Assembly (NCBI RefSeq): GCF_016899425.1
Contig: NZ_CP045994.1
Coordinates: 1,054,001-1,118,000, forward strand
DNA: 64,000 nucleotides
DNA from: Burkholderia sp. MS389
GTDB lineage: Bacteria; Pseudomonadota; Gammaproteobacteria; Burkholderiales; Burkholderiaceae
Direction: 5' to 3'
Shown here piece after piece: positions 20,941 to 29,489 of the stretch. Made by a program: the position numbers and the translations under genes. Within the stretch, counting starts at the first letter, position 1; each line of letters starts with the position of its first letter. The notes beneath the pieces were generated by a model, which searched no databases, was not told the DNA's origin, and worked only from the letters and a program-made list of their open reading frames with translations.

Positions 20941-21009
20941 CCGTGCCGGCGCGGCGTGAAAATGTCGTCGCAAATCGTGACATTGTGGTCAGCCGGCGAA
21001 GGTCGGTCG

Positions 21010-21025
21010 ATCAGATCGATCTGAT
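21010..21025. promoter_or_regulatory. perfect 16-bp palindrome upstream of the MHS transporter
   Basis: ATCAGATCGATCTGAT is its own reverse complement. It sits in the 326-bp region between the divergent membrane-protein and transporter genes and has the size of a dimeric regulator's operator. The regulator is unknown. Confidence 0.4.
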
Positions 21026-21113
21026 TCTTGTGTCCGCTTCGGGGCGACTTGTACGAGGCGGACATCGCGACGTCGGTGACAGGGGCGCTACAAGGCAAAT
21101 GTCGGGTTGCCGT

Positions 21114-21135
21114 GGCATGATTCGCGGATCATGCC
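21114..21135. promoter_or_regulatory. second inverted repeat upstream of the MHS transporter
   Basis: GGCATGAT, a 6-base spacer, then ATCATGCC. The 8-bp arms are perfect. It lies 131 bases before the transporter start and about 90 bp from the first palindrome, and could be an operator or a leader hairpin. Confidence 0.35.
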
Positions 21136-21266
21136 GGCGGCGCGCCGTTACGCGCCGTGCCGCCGGCGGGCAGCGATGCCCGTGCGCGTCGGCCCGACCC
21201 GGCGCGGCGCGCGTCGCCGGATCCATGCGGCGCGGTATTCGCGCCATCCGAGCTGAGCGAGAAACC

Positions 21267-22562
21267 ATGTCCACAGCGTCGCCTGCCATCGCGCAGGAAT
21301 CGAAAGTCCGCACCGTCTTCCGGGTCGTCAGCGGCAACTTCCTGGAAATGTACGACTTCATGGTCTACGGGTATTACGCGTCGGCCATCGCGAAAACGTA
21401 CTTTCCGAGCGGCAACGCGTTCGCGTCGCTGATGCTGTCGCTGTCGGTATTCGGCGCGGGCTTCCTGATGCGACCGGTCGGCGCGATCGTGCTCGGCGCG
21501 TATATCGACCATCACGGCCGCCGCAAGGGGCTGATCCTGACGCTCGGGCTGATGGCGATCGGCACGCTCGCGGTGGCTGCGATACCGGGCTATGCGACGA
21601 TCGGCGTGCTCGCGCCGGTGCTCGTGCTGCTCGGCCGGTTGTTGCAGGGCTTCTCGGCGGGCGTCGAACTCGGCGGCGTGTCGGTCTACCTGTCGGAGAT
21701 CGCGACGAAGGGCCACAAGGGGTTCTATACGTCGTGGCAGTCGGGCAGCCAGCAGGTGGCCGTCGTGTTCGCCGCGTTCGTCGGCGTCGTGCTGAACCGC
21801 GCGCTGCCGGTCGAGGAAATGACCGCGTGGGGCTGGCGCATTCCGTTCCTGATCGGCTGCCTGATCGTGCCGTTCCTGTTCCTGATCCGCCGTTCGCTGA
21901 AGGAGACCGACGAATTCCTCGCGAAGCGCCACCGCCCGACGATGGGCGAGATCATGCGCTCGATGCTCGACAACTGGGGCGTCGTGGTGGCCGGCATGGG
22001 GATGGTGATCATGACGACGGTGTCGTTCTACATGATTACCGCGTACACGCCGACGTTCGGCAAGGAAGTGCTGCATCTGTCGTCGCTCGATGCACTCGTC
22101 GTGACCGTCTGCGTCGGGATCTCGAATCTCGTGTGGCTGCCGCTGTCCGGTGCGCTGTCCGACCGTATCGGCCGCCGCCCGGTGCTGATCGCGTTCACCG
22201 TGCTGACGCTGCTGTCGGCTTACCCGGCCGTGCGCTGGCTCGTCGGCGATCCGTCGTTCCTGCGGCTGCTCGCGGTCGAGCTGTGGCTGTCGTTCCTGTA
22301 CGCGTCGTACAACGGGGCGATGGTCGTCGCGCTCACCGAAGTGATGCCGGCCGACGTGCGGACGGCCGGTTTCTCGCTCGCGTACAGCCTGGCCACGACG
22401 ATCGGCGGCTTCACGCCGGCGATCTCGACGCTGCTGATCCACCAGACCGGCAACAAGGCGGCGCCGGGGCTGTGGCTGAGTGTGGCCGCGATCTGCGGCT
22501 TGATCGCGACGCTCGTGCTGTACCGCACGTCCGACGCGCGCAACCAGTACAAGTCGGCCTGA
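21267..22562 (+). CDS. MFS transporter, metabolite:H+ symporter (citrate/tricarballylate type)
   Basis: A 431-residue inner-membrane transporter with 12 predicted helices. The MHS family pattern is clear: [20 protein letters not shown] at the first helix, the [20 protein letters not shown] loop with [23 protein letters not shown] in helix 4, and [12 protein letters not shown] between helices 8 and 9. The closest remembered relatives are CitA/CitH and TcuC, proton-coupled citrate or tricarballylate importers, so a di- or tricarboxylate substrate is likely. The ATG at 21267 follows GAGCGAGAAACC. It is single, with a terminator after it and two palindromes in its long upstream region, so regulated expression is likely. 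Confidence 0.88.
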   Translation: MSTASPAIAQESKVRTVFRVVSGNFLEMYDFMVYGYYASAIAKTYFPSGNAFASLMLSLSVFGAGFLMRPVGAIVLGAYIDHHGRRKGLILTLGLMAIGTLAVAAIPGYATIGVLAPVLVLLGRLLQGFSAGVELGGVSVYLSEIATKGHKGFYTSWQSGSQQVAVVFAAFVGVVLNRALPVEEMTAWGWRIPFLIGCLIVPFLFLIRRSLKETDEFLAKRHRPTMGEIMRSMLDNWGVVVAGMGMVIMTTVSFYMITAYTPTFGKEVLHLSSLDALVVTVCVGISNLVWLPLSGALSDRIGRRPVLIAFTVLTLLSAYPAVRWLVGDPSFLRLLAVELWLSFLYASYNGAMVVALTEVMPADVRTAGFSLAYSLATTIGGFTPAISTLLIHQTGNKAAPGLWLSVAAICGLIATLVLYRTSDARNQYKSA

Positions 22563-22604
22563 CGGCGGCCGGCATAGCGCGCGACGTCGGCCGCGGATCA
22601 CCTT

Positions 22605-22639
22605 GAACAAGGGAGCGCAATGCGCTCCCTTGTTCGTTT
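22605..22639. terminator. terminator shared by the MHS transporter and the TPR gene
   Basis: A perfect 14-bp stem GAACAAGGGAGCGC / GCGCTCCCTTGTTC (loop AAT) lies between the stops of two convergent genes (22562 and 22644). The T tract is weak (GTTTG). Confidence 0.7.
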
Positions 22640-22643
22640 GCGG

Positions 22644-24479
22644 TCATGCTTCGCGCAGCATGTCGGCCACCGTGGCCGCCACGTCGGGCCACGCGCCCGG
22701 CGCAGGCTGGCGCGCGATGCTGGCGCGCGCATACCACGGGCAGTCGTCGCCGGTGAACCAGCGCCAGTCGGGAGCGAACGGCAGCATGACCCACAGTGGC
22801 TTGCCGAGCGCGCCCGCGAGGTGCGCGACCGCCGTGTCGATCGTGACGACGCCGTCGAGGCGCTCGACCAGCGCGGCCGTATCGGCAAAGTCGTTCAGCC
22901 GGCCGTCGAGACGATGCACGCGCGGATGCGCATCGACGCGCGCGCGTTCGTCGTCGTCGAGCGCGGGCTGCAGCACGATCCAGTCGATGTCCGGCAGCGC
23001 GAGCAGCGGCGCGAGCGCATCGAACGGCATCGAGCGGTTTTCCTGCGCCTGTCGGCGCCCCGACCACGCGAGGCCGAACTTGCGCTTCGACTGCCCGCCG
23101 AGCGAGCCGCGAAAGCGCCGCCGGGCGCCGTCGGGTGCATCGAGGTAGCGCGAGCCGACGATGTCTTCCGGCTGAAGCCCGAGCAGGAACGGCAGGCTCA
23201 TCAGCGTGCAGGCGACGTCCGCGGCCGGCGGCTTCGCGGCGCCTTGCGGGACGAGCGTCACGCGCCAGCGCGCGGCGGCCGGCGTCAGCAGCGCGACGAG
23301 TTCCGGCTGGACTTCGAGCACGACGCGCGCGCAGCGTGCGCGCACCTGCGGCACGAAGCGGACGAACTGCAGCGTGTCGCCGAACCCCTGTTCCGCGCGG
23401 ATCAGCAGCGTGCGCGACGTAATCGGCTCGCCTTGCCAGCGCGGCAGCGCGCCGAGCGGCGTCGCGCCGGGCGTCTCGTGACGCGCTTCGTACGCGGGCA
23501 GGCCGCGCGTGAAGTCGCGCAGCGTCAGCAGCGTGACCGCGCGATGCAGCCGCGCGAGCGTGAGATCGGGCGCGACGCGCAGCGCCTGGTCGAATGCGCG
23601 CAGCGCCATCTCGTGCGCGCCGAGCGCGTGATGTGCGTTGCCGAGATTCAGCCACGCGAGCCCGAACGACGGATCGAGCCCGACGGCGCGCTCGTAGTAG
23701 GGCAGCGCGTCGCGGTGGCGCGCCTGCGCGCAGAGTGCGTTCGCGAGCCCGAACAGCGCGAGCGGAAACGGCGGGTGCAGTGCGAGCGCGGCTTCGAACG
23801 CCGCGGCCGCCTCGGCATGCCGGCCGACCGCATCGAACGTGTTGCCGAGATTGAAATGCGCGGCGACGAACCGCGGCTGCGCGGCGATCGCAGCCTGGAA
23901 GTGCGCGATCGCATCGTCGGCGCGACCCATCGCGCTCAGCGCCATCGCGAGGTTGTTGTGCGCGCCCGCATGGCCGGGCCGCAGCTCGAGCGCGCGACCG
24001 AACGCGGCGAGCGCGTCGTCGTGGCGGCCGAGCGCGTTCAGCGCGTTGCCGAGATTGTTGTGGATCGATGCGTCGTCGGGCGTGAGCCGCAGCGCACGGC
24101 CGAACGCGTCGATCGCATCGTCGTGACGCTGCAGCGCCGCATACGCGTTGCCGAGGTTGTAGTGCGCGAGCGGGAATTCGGGCGCGAGCGTCAGCGCGTT
24201 GCGGAAGCGGTCGATCGCTTCGTCGAGCCGGCCCAGCGCTTTCAGCGCGTTGCCGAGATTGAGCTGCAGCGCGGCATCGTCCGGACGCAGCGCGACGGCG
24301 CGGCCGACGAGGTCGGCTGCCTCGGCATGCTGGCCCTGCTGGTGCCGCAGCACGCCGAACAGGTGCAGCGCGTCGGCGTTGGCAGGGTTGGAGGCGAGTG
24401 CGTGGCGATAGCCGTGCTCGGCCTCGGCGAGGCGGCCCGCGCGATGTGCGGCGTACGCCCGGTCGAATGCGGAATCCAT
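22644..24479 (-). CDS. TPR protein fused to a GT9-like glycosyltransferase domain
   Basis: A 611-residue protein. Residues about 1-350 are at least nine 34-residue tetratricopeptide repeats (AHYNLGNAYAALQRHDDAIDAFGRAL and similar), strongly internally similar. The C-terminal 240 residues contain LLIRAEQGFGDTLQFVRFVP, KFGLAWSGRR and VVTIDTAVAHLAGALGKPLWVMLPF, the nucleotide-sugar motifs of family 9 (heptosyltransferase-like) glycosyltransferases. Such fusions are common in Proteobacteria, and their acceptors are mostly unknown; glycosylation of a surface protein or polysaccharide is the usual guess. The start at 24479 (MDSAFDRAYAAHRAG) begins the first repeat directly. It is divergent from the FAD monooxygenase gene. 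Confidence 0.88.
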   Translation of the reverse strand: MDSAFDRAYAAHRAGRLAEAEHGYRHALASNPANADALHLFGVLRHQQGQHAEAADLVGRAVALRPDDAALQLNLGNALKALGRLDEAIDRFRNALTLAPEFPLAHYNLGNAYAALQRHDDAIDAFGRALRLTPDDASIHNNLGNALNALGRHDDALAAFGRALELRPGHAGAHNNLAMALSAMGRADDAIAHFQAAIAAQPRFVAAHFNLGNTFDAVGRHAEAAAAFEAALALHPPFPLALFGLANALCAQARHRDALPYYERAVGLDPSFGLAWLNLGNAHHALGAHEMALRAFDQALRVAPDLTLARLHRAVTLLTLRDFTRGLPAYEARHETPGATPLGALPRWQGEPITSRTLLIRAEQGFGDTLQFVRFVPQVRARCARVVLEVQPELVALLTPAAARWRVTLVPQGAAKPPAADVACTLMSLPFLLGLQPEDIVGSRYLDAPDGARRRFRGSLGGQSKRKFGLAWSGRRQAQENRSMPFDALAPLLALPDIDWIVLQPALDDDERARVDAHPRVHRLDGRLNDFADTAALVERLDGVVTIDTAVAHLAGALGKPLWVMLPFAPDWRWFTGDDCPWYARASIARQPAPGAWPDVAATVADMLREA

Positions 24480-24609
24480 GACGCGAAAAGGGGCGGAAAG
24501 CGCGTATTTTCCCACACCGCGCGGCGAGGCCGCGCATCGGCCGGTCGGCATATGGCCCCGTCACGCGGAGCGGCGTAGACTGGCAGGGTCGCGTGTCATC
24601 GAGGTCTCC

Positions 24610-26253
24610 ATGGCTGACACACTATCCGATATCCCGCCCGTGCTGATCGTCGGCGCGGGGCCGACCGGCCTTGCCGCGGCGATGAGCCTCGCGCGGACTC
24701 GCGTGCCGGTGCGCATCATCGATCGTCTCGCCGCACCGGCGCCGTTTTCGCGTGCGATCGGCATCCAGGCGCGCACGCTCGAACTGCTGGAGCAGCATCG
24801 CGCGGTCGAACCGTTTCTCGCGCTCGGCCATCGCGCGCATGCGGCCGAGCTGCATGCCGACGGCCGCGTGATCGCGCGACTCGATTTCGATCCGCTGCAA
24901 ACGCGCTATCCGTATCTGATGTTTCTCGACCAGAGCGTCACCGAGCGGCTGCTCGCCGAGCACCTGGCCGGAATGGGGGTGACCGTCGAACGCGGTACGG
25001 CGCTGACCGCGTGCGACACGGGCGCTACGTCGCTCGACGTGACGCTGCGCCGCGCCGACGGCCGCGACGAGTCGTTCGCGCCGTCGTACCTGATCGCCGC
25101 CGACGGCGCGCACAGCACGGTCAGGCACCTGCTCGGCCTGGGCTTTACCGGACATGCGTTCGAACAGACTTTCCTGCTGGCCGATTTCGCGGCGATACCC
25201 GACTGGTCCGACGAGGAGATCCACCTGTTCACGACGCCCGCGGGCATCGCGGGCCTGTTTCCGATGGGCGGCGGCCGTTACCGGCTCGTCGCGGACCGGC
25301 CGCCCGGCAGCGGCGCGTCGCCCGACTCGACGCCGTCGCTCGACGAATGCGACACGATCATCCGCGCGCGCGTCGGCGCATCGATCTCGCCAAGCGATCT
25401 CGCGTGGTCGTCGTATTTCCATCTCCACAGCCGGATGGTCGACCGGCTGCGTCACGGCCGCGTGTTTTTCGCGGGCGACGCCGCGCACGTTCACAGCCCG
25501 GCCGGCGCGCAGGGCATGAACACCGGCATCCAGGAGGCGTTCAACCTCGGCTGGAAGCTCGCGCGCGTGCTGCGCGCCGGTGCGCCCGAGCGGTTGCTCG
25601 ACACGTATCACGCGGAGCGCCATCCGATCGAGCGCGACGTGTTGCGGCAGACCGGTTTCGTCACGCAGGTGGTCGAAGCCGAGCGCGGCGCGATGAAGCT
25701 GCTGCGCGATCACGTCGTGCCGCTGCTGGCATCGTTCGGGCCGATGCGCGACGCGCTCAGGCGCACGGTCAGCGAGCTCGGCGTGCAGTACCGGAAGAGT
25801 CCGCTCACGCTCGAGCGCGTGCTCGACGGCGGTCCGCGCGCGGGCGAGCGCGCACCCGACGCGCTCGTGCACGTGCTCGACGGGCCGCTCGGTCGCGCGC
25901 CCGGCACGGCGCGGCTATACGATCTTCACGATCCGGCGAGTTTCACGCTGTTGCTGCTGGAAGAGCCGGCGAATACCGACACCGGCGAGGTGCCGCCGAT
26001 CCCGGCCGATGCGCAGGCGCTCGTGCAGGGGCTCGAACGGATCATGCCGGAAGCGGTGCGCGTGTGGCGCGTCGCCGATGCCGAAGGCGACGGCGCCGCG
26101 GGGCTCGCGCAGGAATACGGCCGCTCGCGGCCGTCGTTCTATCTGCTGCGGCCGGACGGCTATGTCGCCGCGCGCGGGCGCACGGCGACCGACGCGAACG
26201 CGCTGCTGCGCCACTGCGAAAGCTGGTTCGCGGGCATGTCGGTATCCGCGTAG
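24610..26253 (+). CDS. FAD-dependent aromatic monooxygenase-like protein
   Basis: A 547-residue flavoprotein of the PHBH/PheA fold. The dinucleotide motif VLIVGAGPTGLAAA is at about residues 11-24, the internal DG motif YLIAADGAHSTVRHLLG follows, and GRVFFAGDAAHVHSPAGAQG with NTGIQEAFNLGWKL binds the FAD pyrophosphate. A C-terminal thioredoxin-like domain (about 440-547), as in phenol and pentachlorophenol hydroxylases, ends in FYLLRPDGYVAARG. It likely hydroxylates an aromatic substrate with NAD(P)H and O2. The substrate is unknown and there are no ring-cleavage genes nearby. The ATG at 24610 follows GAGGTCTCC. Confidence 0.88.
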   Translation: MADTLSDIPPVLIVGAGPTGLAAAMSLARTRVPVRIIDRLAAPAPFSRAIGIQARTLELLEQHRAVEPFLALGHRAHAAELHADGRVIARLDFDPLQTRYPYLMFLDQSVTERLLAEHLAGMGVTVERGTALTACDTGATSLDVTLRRADGRDESFAPSYLIAADGAHSTVRHLLGLGFTGHAFEQTFLLADFAAIPDWSDEEIHLFTTPAGIAGLFPMGGGRYRLVADRPPGSGASPDSTPSLDECDTIIRARVGASISPSDLAWSSYFHLHSRMVDRLRHGRVFFAGDAAHVHSPAGAQGMNTGIQEAFNLGWKLARVLRAGAPERLLDTYHAERHPIERDVLRQTGFVTQVVEAERGAMKLLRDHVVPLLASFGPMRDALRRTVSELGVQYRKSPLTLERVLDGGPRAGERAPDALVHVLDGPLGRAPGTARLYDLHDPASFTLLLLEEPANTDTGEVPPIPADAQALVQGLERIMPEAVRVWRVADAEGDGAAGLAQEYGRSRPSFYLLRPDGYVAARGRTATDANALLRHCESWFAGMSVSA

Positions 26254-26261
26254 CCGCGCGC

Positions 26262-26513
26262 TCAGGCGGGCGCCGCGGCAGGGACGAGCGACGCGCGATG
26301 CGCGGCGATCGCATCGCGCACGATCGGCGCCGCGCGCTGTCCGGCTTCACTCGACGGATCGTCGAGCGCGGCGAGCAACGCGCGACGCATCCGCGGCTCC
26401 CAGAAGCGCCGGATATGCTCGGCGATGCCGGCCAGCGCTTCGTCGCGATCGGGCATCGATTCGAAGAACGCGCCGATCTGGTTGGCCATGTCGATCAGGT
26501 GGTCGTGGTCCAT
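26262..26513 (-). CDS. fdsD: formate dehydrogenase delta subunit
   Basis: An 83-residue protein typical of the last gene of fds operons: MDHDHLIDMANQIGAFFESM, then IAEHIRRFWEPRMRRALLAAL. It is required for an active NAD-linked formate dehydrogenase, probably in maturation or stability. It starts 7 bp after the fdsA stop and is convergent with the monooxygenase gene across 8 bp. Confidence 0.92.
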   Translation of the reverse strand: MDHDHLIDMANQIGAFFESMPDRDEALAGIAEHIRRFWEPRMRRALLAALDDPSSEAGQRAAPIVRDAIAAHRASLVPAAAPA

Positions 26514-26520
26514 GGTTGCC

Positions 26521-29472
26521 TCACTTGCCCGTCGTCGCGGCGGCCGGCTCGGCGGCGCGGCGCTCGAGCAAATCGAGCTGCTCCGAGTTGAAGCGCGCAT
26601 ACGCTTGTTGCCAGTCGGACGGTTGCGCCACCGGCAGCACCTGCACGGCCGTCACCTTGTATTCCGGGCAGTTCGTCGCCCAGTCGGAGCTGTCCGTCGT
26701 GATCACGTTCGCCCCCGATTCGGGGAAGTGGAACGTCGTGTACACGACGCCCGGCTGCATGCGCTCGGACACCAGCGCGCGCAGCACCGTCTGCCCCGCG
26801 CGCGATTCGATGCCGACCCAGTCGCCGGTGCGGATCCCGCGGTCCTCCGCGTCGTGCGGATGGATCTCGAGGCGATCCTCTTCGTGCCACCGGACGTTTT
26901 CGGTCCGGCGCGTCTGCGCGCCGACGTTGTATTGCGACAGGATGCGGCCCGTCGTCAGGATCAGCGGATAGCGCTGTGTGACCTTCTCCGGCGTCGGAAT
27001 GAACTTGGTGATCACGAACCGCCCCTTGCCGCGCACGAACGTGTCGATGTGCATGGTCGGCGTGCCTTCCGGCGCGTGTTCGTTGCACGGCCACTGGATG
27101 CTGCCGAGCGCGTCGAGCTTCTCGTACGACACGCCCGAGAAGGTCGGCGTGAGCCGCGCGATCTCGTCCATGATTTCCGACGGATGCGTGTAGTGCATGT
27201 CGTAGCCGAGCGCCTGCGACAGCAGCAGCGTGACTTCCCAGTCCGCGTAGCCCGCGAGCGGCGGCATCACCTTGCGCACGCGCGAGATCCGGCGCTCCGC
27301 GTTCGTGAACGTGCCGTCCTTTTCGAGGAACGTCGAGCCCGGCAGCAGCACGTGCGCGTATTTCGCGGTTTCGTTCAGGAAGATGTCCTGCACGACGATG
27401 CATTCCATCGCCGACAGCGCGGCCGCGACGTGCTGCGTGTTCGGGTCCGACTGGACGATGTCCTCGCCCTGGCAGTAAAGCCCCTTGAAGCTGCCGTCGA
27501 GTGCCGCGTCGAACATGTTCGGGATGCGCAGCCCCGGCTCCGGCTGCAGCGTGGCCGACCACGCCTGTTCGAACTGCGTGCGCACGACCTCGTCGCTGAT
27601 GTGCCGGTAGCCGGGCAGTTCGTGCGGGAACGAGCCCATGTCGCACGAACCCTGCACGTTGTTCTGGCCGCGCAGCGGATTGACGCCGACGCCTTCGCGG
27701 CCGACGTTGCCGGTCGCCATCGCGAGGTTCGCGATGCCCATCACCGTCGTCGATCCCTGCGCGTGTTCGGTCACGCCCAGGCCGTAATAGATCGCGGCGT
27801 TGCCGCCCGTCGCGTACAGGCGTGCGGCCTCGCGCACCAGCTCGGCCGGCACGCCCGTCACGTCCGCGGTCGCCTCGGGCGAATTGTCCGCCTGCGCGAC
27901 GAAGTCGCGCCATTGCTCGAACGCGCGCGTGTCGCAGCGCTCGGCGACGAAGGCGTCGGCCACCAGCCCTTCGGTGACGATCACGTGCGCCAGTGCGTTG
28001 ACGATCGCGACGTTGGTGCCGGGGCGCAGCTGCAGATGATGCGTGGCCTTCACGTGCGGGCCGTCGACGACGTCGATGCGGCGCGGGTCGATCACGATCA
28101 GCTTCGCGCCTTCGCGCACGCGCCGCTTCAGCCGCGAGCCGAACACCGGATGGCCGTCGGTCGGGTTCGCGCCCATCACGACGATCACGTCGGCCTGGCC
28201 GACCGATGCGAACGTCTGCGTGCCGGCCGATTCTCCGAGCGTCGTCTTGAGGCCATAGCCGGTCGGCGAGTGGCACACGCGGGCGCAGGTATCGACGTTG
28301 TTGTTGCCGAACGCCGCACGCACGAGCTTCTGCACGAGATAGGTTTCCTCGTTCGTGCAGCGCGACGACGTGATCCCGCCGATCGAATCGCGGCCGTACT
28401 TCTGCTGCAGCTTGCGGAATTGCGTCGCCGCGTAGGTGAGGGCTTCGTCCCAGCTCACTTCGCGCCACGGGTCGGTGATCTTCTCGCGGATCATCGGCTT
28501 CGTGATGCGGTCCTTGTGCGTCGCATAGCCCCACGCGAAGCGTCCCTTCACGCACGCGTGGCCTTCGTTCGCGAGACCGTTCTTGTGCGGCGTCATGCGC
28601 ACGACCTGCGTGCCCTTCATCTCGGCCTTGAACGAGCAGCCGACGCCGCAATACGCGCAGGTCGTGACGACCGAGTGCTCGGCCTGCCCGAGCTGCACGA
28701 CGGATTTTTCCTGCAGCGTGGCCGTCGGGCAGGCGGCGACGCACGCGCCGCACGACACGCATTCCGACGCCATGAACGATTCGCTTTCGCCGGCGGCGAC
28801 GCGCGATTCGAAGCCGCGCGCGGCGATCGTCAGCGCGAACGTGCCCTGCGTTTCCTCGCACGCGCGTACGCAGCGGTTGCAGACGATGCACTTCGACGGA
28901 TCGTACGTGAAGTACGGATTCGATTCGTCCTTCGTGTCCTTCAGGTGATTGGCGCCATCGAAGCCGTAGCGCACTTCGCGCAGCCCGACCACGCCGGCCA
29001 TGTCCTGCAGCTCGCAGTCGCCGTTGGCCGGGCAGGTGAGGCAGTCGAGCGGGTGATCGGAGATGTACAGCTCCATCACGTTGCGGCGCAGGGACTGCAG
29101 CCGGTCCGACTGCGTGCGCACCTTCATGCCGGCTTCGGCCGGCGTCGTGCACGACGCCGGATAGCCGCGCCGGCCTTCGATCTCGACGAGGCACAGCCGG
29201 CACGAGCCGAACGGCTCGAGCGAATCGGTCGCGCACAGCTTCGGGACGTTGACGCCGGCTTCGATCGCCGCGCGCATCACCGATGTGCCGGCCGGCACCG
29301 TGACCGGCTGGCCGTCGATTTCGAGCGTGACGTCGGTATCGGCGTACCGTTGCGGCGTGCCGTAGTCGGTCTCGTCGTGCGGATCGCGTGCGTGCGCCTG
29401 GGCGGCGCTCTTGCACGCGCATTGGCCCGAGCCGCAGCCGCCTTGGCGGACGTTGTTCGTGTCGAGGGACAT
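26521..29472 (-). CDS. fdsA: NAD-linked formate dehydrogenase alpha subunit (Mo-containing)
   Basis: A 983-residue catalytic subunit oxidising formate to CO2 in a soluble FdsGBA complex. Visible cofactor ligands: a [2Fe-2S] site (C80, C91, C94, C108), an H140/C144/C147/C153 cluster, two ferredoxin-like [4Fe-4S] sets (C195-C205 and C238-C248), and the proximal cluster C272, C275, C279, C307. The molybdenum ligand is C400 in ARVCHSPTGYG, so this is the cysteine, not selenocysteine, enzyme. The C-terminal dinucleotide-binding domain starts near TTGRILSQYNVGAQTRRT. The N-terminus also carries CGSGQCAC (residues 13-20), a small extra Cys cluster. The start at 29472 has AAGGAGCC before it. It lies 17 bp after fdsB. 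Confidence 0.96.
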   Translation of the reverse strand: MSLDTNNVRQGGCGSGQCACKSAAQAHARDPHDETDYGTPQRYADTDVTLEIDGQPVTVPAGTSVMRAAIEAGVNVPKLCATDSLEPFGSCRLCLVEIEGRRGYPASCTTPAEAGMKVRTQSDRLQSLRRNVMELYISDHPLDCLTCPANGDCELQDMAGVVGLREVRYGFDGANHLKDTKDESNPYFTYDPSKCIVCNRCVRACEETQGTFALTIAARGFESRVAAGESESFMASECVSCGACVAACPTATLQEKSVVQLGQAEHSVVTTCAYCGVGCSFKAEMKGTQVVRMTPHKNGLANEGHACVKGRFAWGYATHKDRITKPMIREKITDPWREVSWDEALTYAATQFRKLQQKYGRDSIGGITSSRCTNEETYLVQKLVRAAFGNNNVDTCARVCHSPTGYGLKTTLGESAGTQTFASVGQADVIVVMGANPTDGHPVFGSRLKRRVREGAKLIVIDPRRIDVVDGPHVKATHHLQLRPGTNVAIVNALAHVIVTEGLVADAFVAERCDTRAFEQWRDFVAQADNSPEATADVTGVPAELVREAARLYATGGNAAIYYGLGVTEHAQGSTTVMGIANLAMATGNVGREGVGVNPLRGQNNVQGSCDMGSFPHELPGYRHISDEVVRTQFEQAWSATLQPEPGLRIPNMFDAALDGSFKGLYCQGEDIVQSDPNTQHVAAALSAMECIVVQDIFLNETAKYAHVLLPGSTFLEKDGTFTNAERRISRVRKVMPPLAGYADWEVTLLLSQALGYDMHYTHPSEIMDEIARLTPTFSGVSYEKLDALGSIQWPCNEHAPEGTPTMHIDTFVRGKGRFVITKFIPTPEKVTQRYPLILTTGRILSQYNVGAQTRRTENVRWHEEDRLEIHPHDAEDRGIRTGDWVGIESRAGQTVLRALVSERMQPGVVYTTFHFPESGANVITTDSSDWATNCPEYKVTAVQVLPVAQPSDWQQAYARFNSEQLDLLERRAAEPAAATTGK

Positions 29473-29489
29473 GCAGGGCTCCTTCTGGG

